Shown here: piece by piece, positions 1-7,724 of the stretch | Position numbering within the stretch: the first letter of the stretch is position 1 | How the letters are laid out: every line of letters begins with the position of its first letter | DNA from: a virus | Strand: one strand, 5' to 3' | IMG/VR virus record: IMGVR_UViG_3300034691_000034 | Span: 1-39,003 of that record | Length of the DNA stretch: 39,003 nucleotides | Translations under genes and position numbers: made by a program | The notes under the pieces: model-generated | Databases searched by the model: none | What the model was told of the DNA's origin: nothing | The model's input: only the letters and a program-made list of their open reading frames with translations

Positions 1-2
1 CC

Positions 3-1133
3 CAAAAGCCGCGCCGCAAAATCTGGTATGTCGCCCCGACCTACCGGATGGCGAAGCAGATTATGTGGACGGACTTGCAGGAGGCAATCCCAAAGAAGTG
101 GATCAAGAAGATCAACGAAACCGAAATGAAAATCACGCTCGTGAACAAAACCGAAATCAGCCTGAAAGGCGCTGACAAGGCGGACTCCTTGCGTGGTGTC
201 GGTATCGACTTCCTCGTGCTTGACGAATTCCAAGACATGAGTGAAGAGACGTGGACTCAGGTTCTGCGGCCGACGCTGGCTGACAAACAGGGCCACGCGA
301 TCTTCATCGGGACGCCAAAAGCTTATAACTACCTGTATGAGCTGTATAAATCGGGCACCCGGGGCGAATACTACAAGGACGACAAGGGCATCCTTCGCCG
401 CAACGACTGGGCGTCTTGGCAGTTCCCGACCATCACCTCGCCGTTCATTCCAGAGAGCGAAATTCAGGCCGCCATGAACGACATGGACCCGAAGTCGTTC
501 GCTCAAGAGTTCATGGCTTCCTTCGAGTCGATGTCTGGCCGGGTTTACTACCCGTTCGAGCGTCGGGAACACGTCGGCGAGCAATACACCTTTAACCCGA
601 AACTGCCGATCTGGGTTGGCATGGACTTCAACATTGACCCAATGTCCACCGTGATCTTCCAGAAGCAAGACAACGGTGAGCTGTGGGCGGTGGACGAGAT
701 TGTGCTGTATGGCTCCAACACCGAAGAGATTTGCGCAGAACTGGACAAGCGATACTGGCGTCACCAGAAGGCCGTCACGATCTATCCCGACCCTGCCGGT
801 GGGCAGCGTCAGCACGCCCGGGGCGAGACAGACATGGACATCTTGAAAGAGAAAGGCTTCAAGCGGCAGAAGTATCGCCGGAAGCACCCGTTCGTTGCCG
901 ACCGGGTCAACGCCGTGAACCGATTGCTGCGCGCCGCCAATGGAACGGTTAAGATGCGCGTCAACTCCAAGTGCAGGCACTTCATCAACGCCCTTGAGCA
1001 AACCATCTACAAACCGGGCACCCGGGACGTGGACAAGTCACAAGGGGTTGAACACAGTGCGGATGCCGCCGGCTACTGCATTGAGCTGGAATTCCCGGTG
1101 AGAAAACTGGAAATTCTGGGCGTATCCATCTGA
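3..1133 (+). CDS. Terminase large subunit (5' partial)
   Basis: ATP-driven motor and nuclease that packages phage DNA into the prohead through the portal. The frame is open to the left edge: codons from base 3 encode ..WYVAPTYRMAKQIMW, so the first ATG inside the window (nt 48) is an internal Met, and Walker A and the true start lie outside. About 376 codons remain. VLDEFQDM (nt 216-239) is Walker B with the catalytic Glu; IFIGTP (nt 300-317) is the coupling motif. The C-terminal RNase H-like nuclease is recognised by Asp in GMDFNIDP (nt 618-641), an acidic VDEI segment further on, and Asp in HSADAAGY near the end. The portal gene follows after 19 bp, the usual terminase-portal order. Family assignment is firm; the packaging type (cos, pac, DTR) cannot be read from this fragment. 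Confidence 0.95.
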   Translation, partial: QKPRRKIWYVAPTYRMAKQIMWTDLQEAIPKKWIKKINETEMKITLVNKTEISLKGADKADSLRGVGIDFLVLDEFQDMSEETWTQVLRPTLADKQGHAIFIGTPKAYNYLYELYKSGTRGEYYKDDKGILRRNDWASWQFPTITSPFIPESEIQAAMNDMDPKSFAQEFMASFESMSGRVYYPFERREHVGEQYTFNPKLPIWVGMDFNIDPMSTVIFQKQDNGELWAVDEIVLYGSNTEEICAELDKRYWRHQKAVTIYPDPAGGQRQHARGETDMDILKEKGFKRQKYRRKHPFVADRVNAVNRLLRAANGTVKMRVNSKCRHFINALEQTIYKPGTRDVDKSQGVEHSADAAGYCIELEFPVRKLEILGVSI

Positions 1134-1152
1134 TCATGTTTATCGAGGCGCT

Positions 1153-2751
1153 ATGAAAAGAGTTCCAGTAAAAGCCGGTGAGACTGCGGTGATCGACCCT
1201 CAAGAAGAGGGCTCGACCATCATGGATAACTCCACCGAACAGAAAGTTCTTCAGGCGCTGATCAAGCGCCGTCACCCGTTGTATGACAAGACCAAGCCTC
1301 ACTGGGAGTTCTTGGAATCGACCTACAACGGCGGGCGCGAGTGGTTTGAGGAAAACATCCACCGCTATCTGAAGGAAGGCGACGTCGAACACGGCAACCG
1401 TGTCGAACGGGCCTACCGATTCAACCACACCCGCGAGGTGGTCGACCTGCTGAACAAATACCTGTTCAAGCAGAACATCAAGCGCAGCGAGGACGCGCCC
1501 GAGTCCGTGCAGAAGTTCTGGAAGCAGTCGACCCGCAACGGTCTGTCGATCAAGGACTACGCTCGCCAAATCAGCAAGAAGACTTCGATCTTCGGGCGTG
1601 TCGCCATCGTGGTTGACAACAACGCCCCGGCGAACATCGCTGAGCTGAGCAAGGCTGAAGCCTCAAAACTGGACGTGAAGACCTACTCCTACATCGTGCC
1701 GCCCGACCAGATTCTGGACCACTCGTTCGACGACGGCGGCGAGTTGAACTGGATTCTACTGAAGGAGATTCGCCGGGACGACTCGAACCCGTTGCTATCC
1801 AGCGGCAAAGAGGAAATCTATTACCGCCTGTGGACCCGCAATGAGTGGTTTCTGATGACGGTGAAGACGACTGGCCGGGTCAAGAAGGTGGTTATCGAGG
1901 ATCAGGCCGAGCATGGGCTCGGCATCGTCCCGGTCGTGCTGGCAGACAACATCGTCTCGGACGACATGTGGGTCACGCCGTCGCTGATCGACGACATTGC
2001 GTATCTGGATAAGGCGGTGGGCAACTACCTGTCTAACCTCGACGCGATCATTCAGGACCAAACCTTCAGCCAGCTCGCCATGCCCGCGCAGAACCTGATG
2101 CCCGGTGATGACGACTACAACAAATTGCTGGACGTTGGCACCAAGCGAATCTTCCTTTACGATGGTGAAAACGGGAACGCGCCGTTCTACCTCTCGCCAG
2201 ACGTGAAACAAGCGGGTATCCTGTTGGAAGTGATCAACAAGATTATCAACGAGATTTACCACACCGTTGGCTTGGCCGGTGAACGAACCAAGCAAGACAA
2301 CTCGCAAGGGATCGACAATTCCAGCGGCGTTGCTAAGGCATACGACTTTGAGCGAGTGAATGCTCTGTTGGCCTCCAAAGCAGACAGCCTTGAAATTATC
2401 GAGAACAAGATCGTCAGGATCGTTGCGCTGTGGAACGGTGAAGACAAAAATCTCAAAGAGGGTGTCAGTCTGGTTTCTTACCCTGACAACTTCGATACAC
2501 GCGGGCTGTATGACGAGTTTGACCTCGCCGCACGCCTGATGCTGATCGACGCACCGGACGCGGTTCGTCAAGAACAAATGCGTATCCTGCTGGACAAGTT
2601 GTTCCCGCAGTTGAAAGCTGATCTTCGCGAGACAATGGAAGCCCAGTTGAAAGATTGGCCGGTTGATCCGCTGGAGCTGGCAAGTGACCTCCAAGCTCTA
2701 AAAGGCGCCTCCGACAAGAACACCGCAAGCGAAACAATGAAAGCTCAATAA
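1153..2751 (+). CDS. Portal protein (DUF4055-like)
   Basis: Predicted dodecameric portal at the capsid vertex, the channel for DNA entry and exit and the docking site for terminase and neck proteins. 532 residues. The N-terminal stretch with HPLYDKTKPHWEFLESTYNG resembles the DUF4055 portal-like family. The C-terminal half has the segment VGLAGERTKQDNSQGIDNSS followed by a long helix, as in portal stem/crown regions. Start chosen at ATG 1153 because GAGG lies about five bases upstream; a second ATG at nt 1222 is a possible later start since the recognisable domain begins there. Position directly after terminase and before the scaffold supports the call more than any single motif. Confidence 0.85.
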   Translation: MKRVPVKAGETAVIDPQEEGSTIMDNSTEQKVLQALIKRRHPLYDKTKPHWEFLESTYNGGREWFEENIHRYLKEGDVEHGNRVERAYRFNHTREVVDLLNKYLFKQNIKRSEDAPESVQKFWKQSTRNGLSIKDYARQISKKTSIFGRVAIVVDNNAPANIAELSKAEASKLDVKTYSYIVPPDQILDHSFDDGGELNWILLKEIRRDDSNPLLSSGKEEIYYRLWTRNEWFLMTVKTTGRVKKVVIEDQAEHGLGIVPVVLADNIVSDDMWVTPSLIDDIAYLDKAVGNYLSNLDAIIQDQTFSQLAMPAQNLMPGDDDYNKLLDVGTKRIFLYDGENGNAPFYLSPDVKQAGILLEVINKIINEIYHTVGLAGERTKQDNSQGIDNSSGVAKAYDFERVNALLASKADSLEIIENKIVRIVALWNGEDKNLKEGVSLVSYPDNFDTRGLYDEFDLAARLMLIDAPDAVRQEQMRILLDKLFPQLKADLRETMEAQLKDWPVDPLELASDLQALKGASDKNTASETMKAQ

Positions 2752-2759
2752 TCCTAAAC

Positions 2760-2781
2760 GCCCACCACGAGACCGGTGGGC
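2760..2781 (+). terminator. Hairpin after portal gene, possible weak terminator
   Basis: Perfect 7-bp inverted repeat GCCCACC / GGTGGGC with an 8-base loop in the portal-scaffold gap. No U-tract follows (AAATT), so it is more likely a processing or attenuation hairpin than a strong intrinsic terminator. A second, weaker inverted repeat AAGCC/GGCTT (2791-2795 / 2804-2808) overlaps the purine-rich ribosome binding site of the scaffold gene. Confidence 0.4.
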
Positions 2782-2814
2782 AAATTACCCAAGCCAAGAG
2801 AGAGGCTTTAAACC

Positions 2815-3708
2815 ATGTTCATTCATCCTAAATTTGTAAACCTGATGGGCCGTGCTGGCGTCTACCTCGAAGAAAACGATGGTAACGGCAACGACTTGCC
2901 CGGTGGCGAGACCGCTGAAGCAAAGGCCGCAGCCGAAAAGGTAGCCGCCGACAAAACCAGCGCTGATGCAGCCGACGCTGCCGCCGCGAAGCTTCGCGAA
3001 CAGGGCAACCCAGACGGTCGCAAACCTTCCGACGAAGAAGCCAAGCTTCTGAAGGAAGTCATGAAGCGCAAGGAAAGTGAGAAAGCCCTGCAAACCAAGG
3101 CTGACGAGCTGACCGCCAAGCTGAAAGACTTCGAGGGCATCGACCCGGTAGCCGTGAAGAAGCTGCTGGACGCCCAGAAGGCCGCTGATGAAAAAGCGCT
3201 GGAAGAAAAGGGTGAATGGGATCGTTTGAAAACCCGCATGGGTGAAGAACATTCCAACGAGACCAAAACTCTCAAAGAGCAAATCGCCTCTCTGCAATTG
3301 CAAGTCGGCGAACGCGACAGCGCCATCAACGAAATGACAGTTGGCAGCTCGTTCACCGGCTCCGAGTTCATCAACTCCGAACTGACCCTGACCCCGTCGA
3401 AAGCCCGTGTGATTTACGGCGCCAACTTCGAACTGGAAGACGGCAAGGTTGTCGGCTACGACAAACCGAAAGGTTCCGCGAATCGCACCGCTCTGGTGGA
3501 TAGCTACGGCAACCCGGTCGGCTTCGATGACGCTCTGCGCAAAATCGTTGCCGCTGATGCCGATGCCGCCTACCTGTTGAAGTCCGGCGTTAAACCGGGC
3601 GCGCAGTCGCAGAACAAACCCGTCACTCGTGACGGCAAGAATGAGAAGGTTGAAGCCAACTCGTTCGACAAAATCGCTGCCGGCCTGAAAGGTCTGAAGT
3701 CGGCCTAA
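2815..3708 (+). CDS. Capsid scaffolding protein (predicted)
   Basis: Predicted internal scaffold that guides coat-protein assembly and leaves before or during DNA packaging. 297 residues, highly charged and Ala/Lys/Glu-rich from about residue 20 to 170, which reads as a long helix or coiled coil. The C-terminal part is better ordered (TLTPSKARVIYGANFELEDG, then KGSANRTALVDSYGNPVGF) and resembles DUF6651-type phage proteins; a basic tail follows. Such length, charge and placement between portal and major capsid are typical of scaffolds. No serine-protease motif is visible, so this does not look like a protease-scaffold fusion. The purine-rich AGAGAGAGG upstream supports ATG 2815. The role is inferred mainly from context. 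Confidence 0.75.
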   Translation: MFIHPKFVNLMGRAGVYLEENDGNGNDLPGGETAEAKAAAEKVAADKTSADAADAAAAKLREQGNPDGRKPSDEEAKLLKEVMKRKESEKALQTKADELTAKLKDFEGIDPVAVKKLLDAQKAADEKALEEKGEWDRLKTRMGEEHSNETKTLKEQIASLQLQVGERDSAINEMTVGSSFTGSEFINSELTLTPSKARVIYGANFELEDGKVVGYDKPKGSANRTALVDSYGNPVGFDDALRKIVAADADAAYLLKSGVKPGAQSQNKPVTRDGKNEKVEANSFDKIAAGLKGLKSA

Positions 3709-3722
3709 CTGATCTGGGAAGT

Positions 3723-3789
3723 TTTTGCCTAGGGTGATTTACAAGTCCGCACATTTGATATATGTTGCGGACCTACATCGTAGGCAAAA
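3723..3789 (+). promoter_or_regulatory. Nested inverted repeats in the capsid gene leader
   Basis: Two inverted repeats lie one inside the other. The outer is 9 bp, perfect: TTTTGCCTA (3723-3731) with TAGGCAAAA (3781-3789). The inner is 7 bp, perfect: GTCCGCA (3745-3751) with TGCGGAC (3766-3772). The candidate promoter for the major capsid gene sits inside. As RNA, the whole 67 bases could fold into one long interrupted stem ending about 58 bases before the capsid start codon. Confidence 0.6.
3738..3766 (+). promoter_or_regulatory. Candidate promoter for major capsid gene
   Basis: TTTACA (3738-3743, 5/6 match to the sigma-70 -35 box) is 17 bp from TATGTT (3761-3766, 4/6 match to the -10 box). 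The same TATGTT with the same spacing occurs before the major tail gene (8292-8297). It lies in the only substantial gap in the head module and within the nested inverted repeats. Prediction only. Confidence 0.45.
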
Positions 3790-3847
3790 GCGACCTTGCC
3801 CGATCTGACCTGAAGTAATTCAAATCAATTGGAATAAGGAAGCAAAT

Positions 3848-4780
3848 ATGCCTCTGTTGAGCGTTGAAGCCGCCCGCTTGAGCAATAACCAGCTCGAAGC
3901 CGGCGTGATCGAAGAAATCATCGAGAAGGATGACTTGTTCTCCATTCTCCCATTCAAACATGTCGACGGTAAGGCTTACGTCTACAACCGCGAAAACACT
4001 CTGGCGACCGCTACTTGGCTCGACCCGAACGACACCGTGACTGAAGGTGCGTCGACCTTCCAAGAAGTCGTAGCTCGTCTGCGCATTCTGGCTGGCGACG
4101 TCGACATCGACAAATTCCTTCAGGCTACCCAGTCTGATACCAACAACCAGATGGCGATCCAGATTCAGAAGAAAGCCAAAGGTGTTGGTCGTGAATTCCA
4201 CCGCATGCTGGCCCAAGGCAACGCAACCACCAACGCCAAAACCTTCGACGGTATTGGTGAGCTGGCGCGTCAGGCTCAGGACTACAGCGCTGTGGTCGGT
4301 GGTCAACAAATCATCAACGCCGGCACCAACGGCGGTGCGCTGACTCTGACCATGCTCGACGAACTGTTGGACTCCGTCCCGAACGGCGCCGACGTGATCG
4401 TGATGCGTCGTGGCACCATCCGTGCGTATCGTGCCCTGTTGCGCGCAACCTACGGCACTGACGCTGTGATGCAGCAACTGGAAAACTTCGGTCGTCCGAT
4501 GCTGACTCACAACGGCGTTCCGATCATCATGAACGAATTCTTGGCCGGCAACGAGACCATGGGTTCCAACGCCAACACCGCTTCGATCTACGCTCTGCGC
4601 ATGAACGAAGTCGACGGCCTGCACGGCATCTACGGTGGCGGCAACGCTGGCATCGTGGTCGAGAACATCGGCACCGTTCAGAACAAGGATGCAACCCGTA
4701 TCCGCCTGAAGTGGTATTGTGGTCTGGCTCTGAAGTCCACCCGCTCCATCGGTCAACTGAAAGGTGTGACCAACATCTAA
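3848..4780 (+). CDS. Major capsid protein (HK97 fold)
   Basis: Main shell protein, present in hundreds of copies per head. 310 residues. It starts MPLLSVEAARLSNNQLEAGV. The N-terminal part describes an early strand/extended arm (FKHVDGKAYVYNRENTLATA) and a helical spine (GREFHRMLAQGN); the later part has DELLDSVPNGADVIVMRRGT and a C-terminal KWYCGLALKSTRSIG strand, all typical of HK97-fold coats. There is no long N-terminal delta domain, in keeping with a separate scaffold gene. AAGGA lies eight bases before ATG 3848. A candidate promoter and a structured leader precede it and a strong terminator follows, so it is probably transcribed as its own abundant unit as well as by read-through. Identity is strong by size, composition and position. 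Confidence 0.9.
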   Translation: MPLLSVEAARLSNNQLEAGVIEEIIEKDDLFSILPFKHVDGKAYVYNRENTLATATWLDPNDTVTEGASTFQEVVARLRILAGDVDIDKFLQATQSDTNNQMAIQIQKKAKGVGREFHRMLAQGNATTNAKTFDGIGELARQAQDYSAVVGGQQIINAGTNGGALTLTMLDELLDSVPNGADVIVMRRGTIRAYRALLRATYGTDAVMQQLENFGRPMLTHNGVPIIMNEFLAGNETMGSNANTASIYALRMNEVDGLHGIYGGGNAGIVVENIGTVQNKDATRIRLKWYCGLALKSTRSIGQLKGVTNI

Positions 4781-4798
4781 GCCGCCCGGCTGGATGAC

Positions 4799-4833
4799 AA
4801 AAGGCGAGGCTCACAAGGCTTCGCCTTTTTTTT
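4799..4833 (+). terminator. Rho-independent terminator after capsid gene
   Basis: Perfect 9-bp stem AAAAGGCGA (4799-4807) / TCGCCTTTT (4821-4829) with a 13-base loop, running into a tract of eight T (4826-4833). It starts 18 bp after the capsid stop codon. Confidence 0.9.
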
Positions 4834-4856
4834 GAACCCAAAACGAGGATGACACC

Positions 4857-5039
4857 ATGCACTTGAAATTGACCCAACCCGGTTACGAGAACTTCACTGG
4901 CCCAATGGGCGCTATCGACTTCGAAGACGGCGTGTCCGTTTACAGCGTGTCGCCGCAGCAAGCTGGTGGTATCCTGCTTGTAGTCGCTGGCGAGCTGTTC
5001 GACAAGCATGCTGTAACCGAGCCGGCACCCGCTGAATAA
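4857..5039 (+). CDS. Small head-module protein, paralogue of the next gene
   Basis: 60-residue protein of unknown function. Its first ~28 residues match the start of the next protein position by position: LKLTQPGYENFTGPMGAIDF here against IKLTQEGWAGYNGQMGVLQF there, then E/V-D-G-V/L-S in both. This suggests a tandem gene duplication in which the downstream copy gained a C-terminal extension. The domain is small and beta-rich and ends in a charged Pro/Ala tail. Small proteins directly after a major capsid gene are often head decoration or stabilisation proteins; that role is inferred from position only. GAGGA precedes ATG 4857; the gene lies just after the capsid terminator. Confidence 0.75.
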   Translation: MHLKLTQPGYENFTGPMGAIDFEDGVSVYSVSPQQAGGILLVVAGELFDKHAVTEPAPAE

Positions 5040-5050
5040 CGAGGTGAGCC

Positions 5051-5536
5051 ATGAAGATTAAACTTACACAGGAAGGCTGGGCCGGCTATAACGGCCAGAT
5101 GGGCGTGCTGCAATTCGTGGATGGGCTCTCGACCACCGAGGTTCCTTTCCGTGACGCAGCCCGAATGTCCGCCGTGATGAGCTGCGAGTTCGAGGATGGT
5201 TCGAGCTGCAACCCGGCTCAACGTCTGCTCGACACCATGGGTCAAGAAGCCGTCGTCGGCCGTGAGACCGAAGTTGAAACCGCTGCTCCGCCAGCGTCTA
5301 CCGTCGTGCCGTCCCTGACAGAACAGCCGGCGATCATCCAGAAGGCTGAATATACCGTCGCCCAACTGGAAGAGATTGCTGACGCCAAAGGTATCGTTGG
5401 CCTGCGTGACATCGCTACCCCGCTGGGCATCAAATCCAACAGCATCACTGGCTTGATTGCCGAACTGACCAAAGCTGGCATGGTTGCCAAGCCGGTTGCG
5501 TCGGTGGTTGAAGTCGTGGAAGTAGAGGGCGAATAA
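5051..5536 (+). CDS. Head-module protein: paralogous N-terminus plus HeH/SAP-like C-terminus
   Basis: 161 residues. The first ~35 residues are homologous to the 60-residue protein encoded just upstream. A flexible Pro/Ala-rich linker (about residues 75-95) follows, then a compact helical segment at about 97-145 (YTVAQLEEIADAKGIVGLRD.. and IKSNSITGLIAELTKAGMV) that resembles HeH/SAP/Rho-N-type or winged-helix modules, which in other proteins bind nucleic acid. A role in the head, for instance decoration or contact with packaged DNA, is only inferred. GAGGTGA precedes ATG 5051. The stop overlaps the next start as TAATG, so the genes are translationally coupled. Confidence 0.75.
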   Translation: MKIKLTQEGWAGYNGQMGVLQFVDGLSTTEVPFRDAARMSAVMSCEFEDGSSCNPAQRLLDTMGQEAVVGRETEVETAAPPASTVVPSLTEQPAIIQKAEYTVAQLEEIADAKGIVGLRDIATPLGIKSNSITGLIAELTKAGMVAKPVASVVEVVEVEGE

Positions 5537-6321
5537 TGGACATGTATCTCGGCGGGACAGAAGTCACCAGTCACATCGTGCTGGCTGACGACTTTGGCAA
5601 CCCATTGACCGTTGACACCTTGGAATACGAGGTCGTCGACCAGACCGGCGCCGCCGTGGTCGCACGCGAACCGATTGCTGGCTTTGTTGCCGGCACCGCT
5701 AACGTGCTGATCGTGGTTCCGCCGAGTGCAAACACCCTGACGCCCCCGAACGTTCGTGAATCCCGCCGCATCAACCTGTATTGCATTGTGGCGGGTAACA
5801 CGCTGCTGATTACCCGGCTCTACGCGGTGGAAGCAAACGCCGTGCTGGTCACCGGTGAGAACTCTTTCCAGACATACGACGAAGCTGAACTGCTGTCGCT
5901 GGAAATCCCGAACGTGAACGGCTGGAACGCAGCGACCTACAGAGACAAGATTGCAGCTCTTATGGAAGCACGGGTCCGGCTGTGCAAGATGAACTTCAAC
6001 ATTTTCAACTCCAACATGTGGGCTGGCGGGATGGGCTACGGCGGTGACATTTCGTATATCCCGCCAGAGTCGTTCGTGCAGCTCCCGCCGCGCTTCCTCA
6101 AAGCCCTGCGCTTGGCTCAGGTTGCCGAAGCCAACTACATCACTGGCATCGCGAACGGCCAAATTGTCGACAAGCAGGCTCAAGGTCTGGTGGAAGACAC
6201 GGTAGGGGAATCGAAGCAAGTCTTCAGCCGTGGCATGCCGCTCAAGCTGCAAGTGAGCCGGGACGCTTCCCGCTACCTGTCCACTTACATCACCTACAAC
6301 ATTCGGACGGCCCGTGCATGA
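5536..6321 (+). CDS. Head-tail connector-like protein with N-terminal beta domain
   Basis: 261 residues with two parts. Residues ~1-110 look like an all-beta Ig-like domain (VLADDFGNPLTVDTLEYEVV, then a strand-rich stretch to LYAVEA). Residues ~110-261 are largely helical (AATYRDKIAALMEARVRLCK, PPRFLKALRLAQVAEANYIT) and resemble adaptor proteins that sit under the portal. Such connectors are usually around 100-150 residues, so the N-terminal beta domain appears to be an addition. It starts by TAATG overlap with the previous gene and ends by ATGA overlap with the next. Its place between capsid and neck genes is the main support for the function. Confidence 0.65.
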   Translation: MDMYLGGTEVTSHIVLADDFGNPLTVDTLEYEVVDQTGAAVVAREPIAGFVAGTANVLIVVPPSANTLTPPNVRESRRINLYCIVAGNTLLITRLYAVEANAVLVTGENSFQTYDEAELLSLEIPNVNGWNAATYRDKIAALMEARVRLCKMNFNIFNSNMWAGGMGYGGDISYIPPESFVQLPPRFLKALRLAQVAEANYITGIANGQIVDKQAQGLVEDTVGESKQVFSRGMPLKLQVSRDASRYLSTYITYNIRTARA

Positions 6322-7004
6322 ATCTATCCAACTTCGCTTCTGCGGTAGCCGAAGAGCATGAGCTGTTTCTTCAGGCGCTAAACGGGCGCTACCTCCAGAT
6401 GCTGACCCCGGGCGCGGCACCATCACCCCGAGCAATCATCGAGCTGACCAAAGTTTTAGGCTCGATGGGCGGCGCCCTGACGGCTCGTATGAGCGATGAA
6501 GCTGACGATCTGGTATCAGCACTAGGGAAAGATGCCGATCAGGGCGCCCGCGAAGCTATGGGCGGTCTGCTGACCGCGTTCAAAGCTGATTTTGCGGTCA
6601 TTGCTGCGCAGAACGTGAACACGGCGATTCGCACCGCAAAGACTGGCCGTGACGACTTCGGCAAAATCTTCACCCAGTCACTTGGTGGCGCTATGGGTGA
6701 ACTGATGTTGAAGAAGATGCAGAAGATCGACTTCAAGGTGCCAGACAAGACCGCCCGCAACTGGGACGCCACTCGATACGTCAGTTTCTTGGCGCGGGAG
6801 TTCATTTACCGTATCAAGCTGCTGCGTCAACTTTCTGACGTCAAGGATGATCTGGGCGAAGTGTTCTACCCGGACCACGAAAGCGATGGCATGGTGTTTG
6901 TTATCCGCGGAGACCACCCCGGCATTCAAACCTACAAGGATATCGAGAAGACGGTGTTTCACCCGAACTCGAAAGCGGAGGTAACCTTCCATGCTCATGC
7001 CTAA
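6318..7004 (+). CDS. Minor head / head morphogenesis-like protein
   Basis: 228-residue protein, mainly helical in the first ~175 residues. The ending is suggestive: a predicted beta segment GMVFVIRGDHPGIQTYKDIE is followed by VFHPNSKAEVTFHAHA. An H-P-N-(C/S)-(R/K) ending is common in MuF/SPP1 gp7-like head morphogenesis proteins, so this may be a short relative. No transmembrane or catalytic motif is visible. It starts by ATGA overlap with the connector gene and overlaps the next gene by 14 bp. Function remains tentative; virion assembly is likely from context. Confidence 0.6.
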   Translation: MNLSNFASAVAEEHELFLQALNGRYLQMLTPGAAPSPRAIIELTKVLGSMGGALTARMSDEADDLVSALGKDADQGAREAMGGLLTAFKADFAVIAAQNVNTAIRTAKTGRDDFGKIFTQSLGGAMGELMLKKMQKIDFKVPDKTARNWDATRYVSFLAREFIYRIKLLRQLSDVKDDLGEVFYPDHESDGMVFVIRGDHPGIQTYKDIEKTVFHPNSKAEVTFHAHA

Positions 7005-7335
7005 CCAGACGTGCGTGCTGATCAAGTCAGCCGGCAACGACGTCTACGGCCAGCCCGTTCCGGGTATTCAATCCCGGGAGCGCTGCTCAGTCGTATCCAT
7101 GCCAACCGCGGATGTAAAGTCGTCCGTGCGCTCTGATAGCTCGGCCTCTCGGGGCAGCGCGCATGAAGAGCAAACCAACGGTAAAGTTCTGCTGACCTCA
7201 TTGACCCGGGCAGAAATGCACGACGTTCTGGTTATCCGCGGACAGAAGTTGAAGATCATCAGTGTTCACCCGCGCTGGAACGCCGCTGGCAAACTGGACC
7301 ATATCGAAGTCACCGTAAGTATCTGGACGAAATGA
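6991..7335 (+). CDS. Neck / head-closure-like protein
   Basis: 114 residues, beta-rich: CVLIKSAGNDVYGQPVPG at the start, then strands and a loop, ending KIISVHPRWNAAGKLDHIEV and a terminal strand. Size, fold pattern and position fit the SPP1 gp16-type head-completion (stopper) proteins that close the portal and join the tail. GGAGG is nine bases before ATG 6991; an in-frame ATG at 6997 is a possible alternative. It overlaps the upstream gene. Assigned by context and secondary-structure pattern, not by a diagnostic motif. Confidence 0.65.
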   Translation: MLMPNQTCVLIKSAGNDVYGQPVPGIQSRERCSVVSMPTADVKSSVRSDSSASRGSAHEEQTNGKVLLTSLTRAEMHDVLVIRGQKLKIISVHPRWNAAGKLDHIEVTVSIWTK

Positions 7336-7336
7336 C

Positions 7337-7723
7337 ATGAACATGATGCCGCTGATTCAACGGCTGGAAGCAGCCGGCGTTGGTGCCCCGGGCACAAGCC
7401 TGTTCATCAACATTATGCCAACCGAGTGTGAGTTGGGCGTTTTGCTCAAGCCGCCGCTCACTGGCACCAAGATCGACTATGAACTGCCGGGATACTTCAA
7501 AACCTCGCTACAGGTGGTTGCCCGGTCGCACGACTACAACACTGGCCTGTTGCTCGCAAAACAAGCCGTCACGGCCCTGTTGATTACATCTGACACGGTT
7601 GTCGACAACATGACCATTCGCTTTCTGCGCCCGAAGCACCAGCCGGTGGCATTCCCTCTGTCCGAAGGCAACTTCATCGAGTTCAACGTCTCGATGGAAG
7701 TCTGCTACAACGCGGACGAATGA
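7337..7723 (+). CDS. Tail terminator / minor capsid-like protein
   Basis: 128 residues. An N-terminal helix (LIQRLEAAGVG) is followed by alternating strands and helices with PGYFKTSLQVVARSHDYNTG and FPLSEGNFIEFNVSMEVCYN. This is the pattern of the minor-capsid/tail-terminator proteins (lambda gpU and SPP1 gp17-like) that form a hexameric ring capping the tail tube. The start codon follows the previous stop by one base. It precedes the HK97 gp10-like gene, the reverse of the more usual gp10-then-terminator order. Confidence 0.65.
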   Translation: MNMMPLIQRLEAAGVGAPGTSLFINIMPTECELGVLLKPPLTGTKIDYELPGYFKTSLQVVARSHDYNTGLLLAKQAVTALLITSDTVVDNMTIRFLRPKHQPVAFPLSEGNFIEFNVSMEVCYNADE

Positions 7724-7724
7724 C

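Noticed and set aside
1795-2694. Long minus-strand open frame (about 299 codons) opposite the portal gene
   Set aside because: It mirrors a well-supported gene, has no recognisable domain, and no minus-strand gene or promoter is seen anywhere; it is a shadow of biased codon use.
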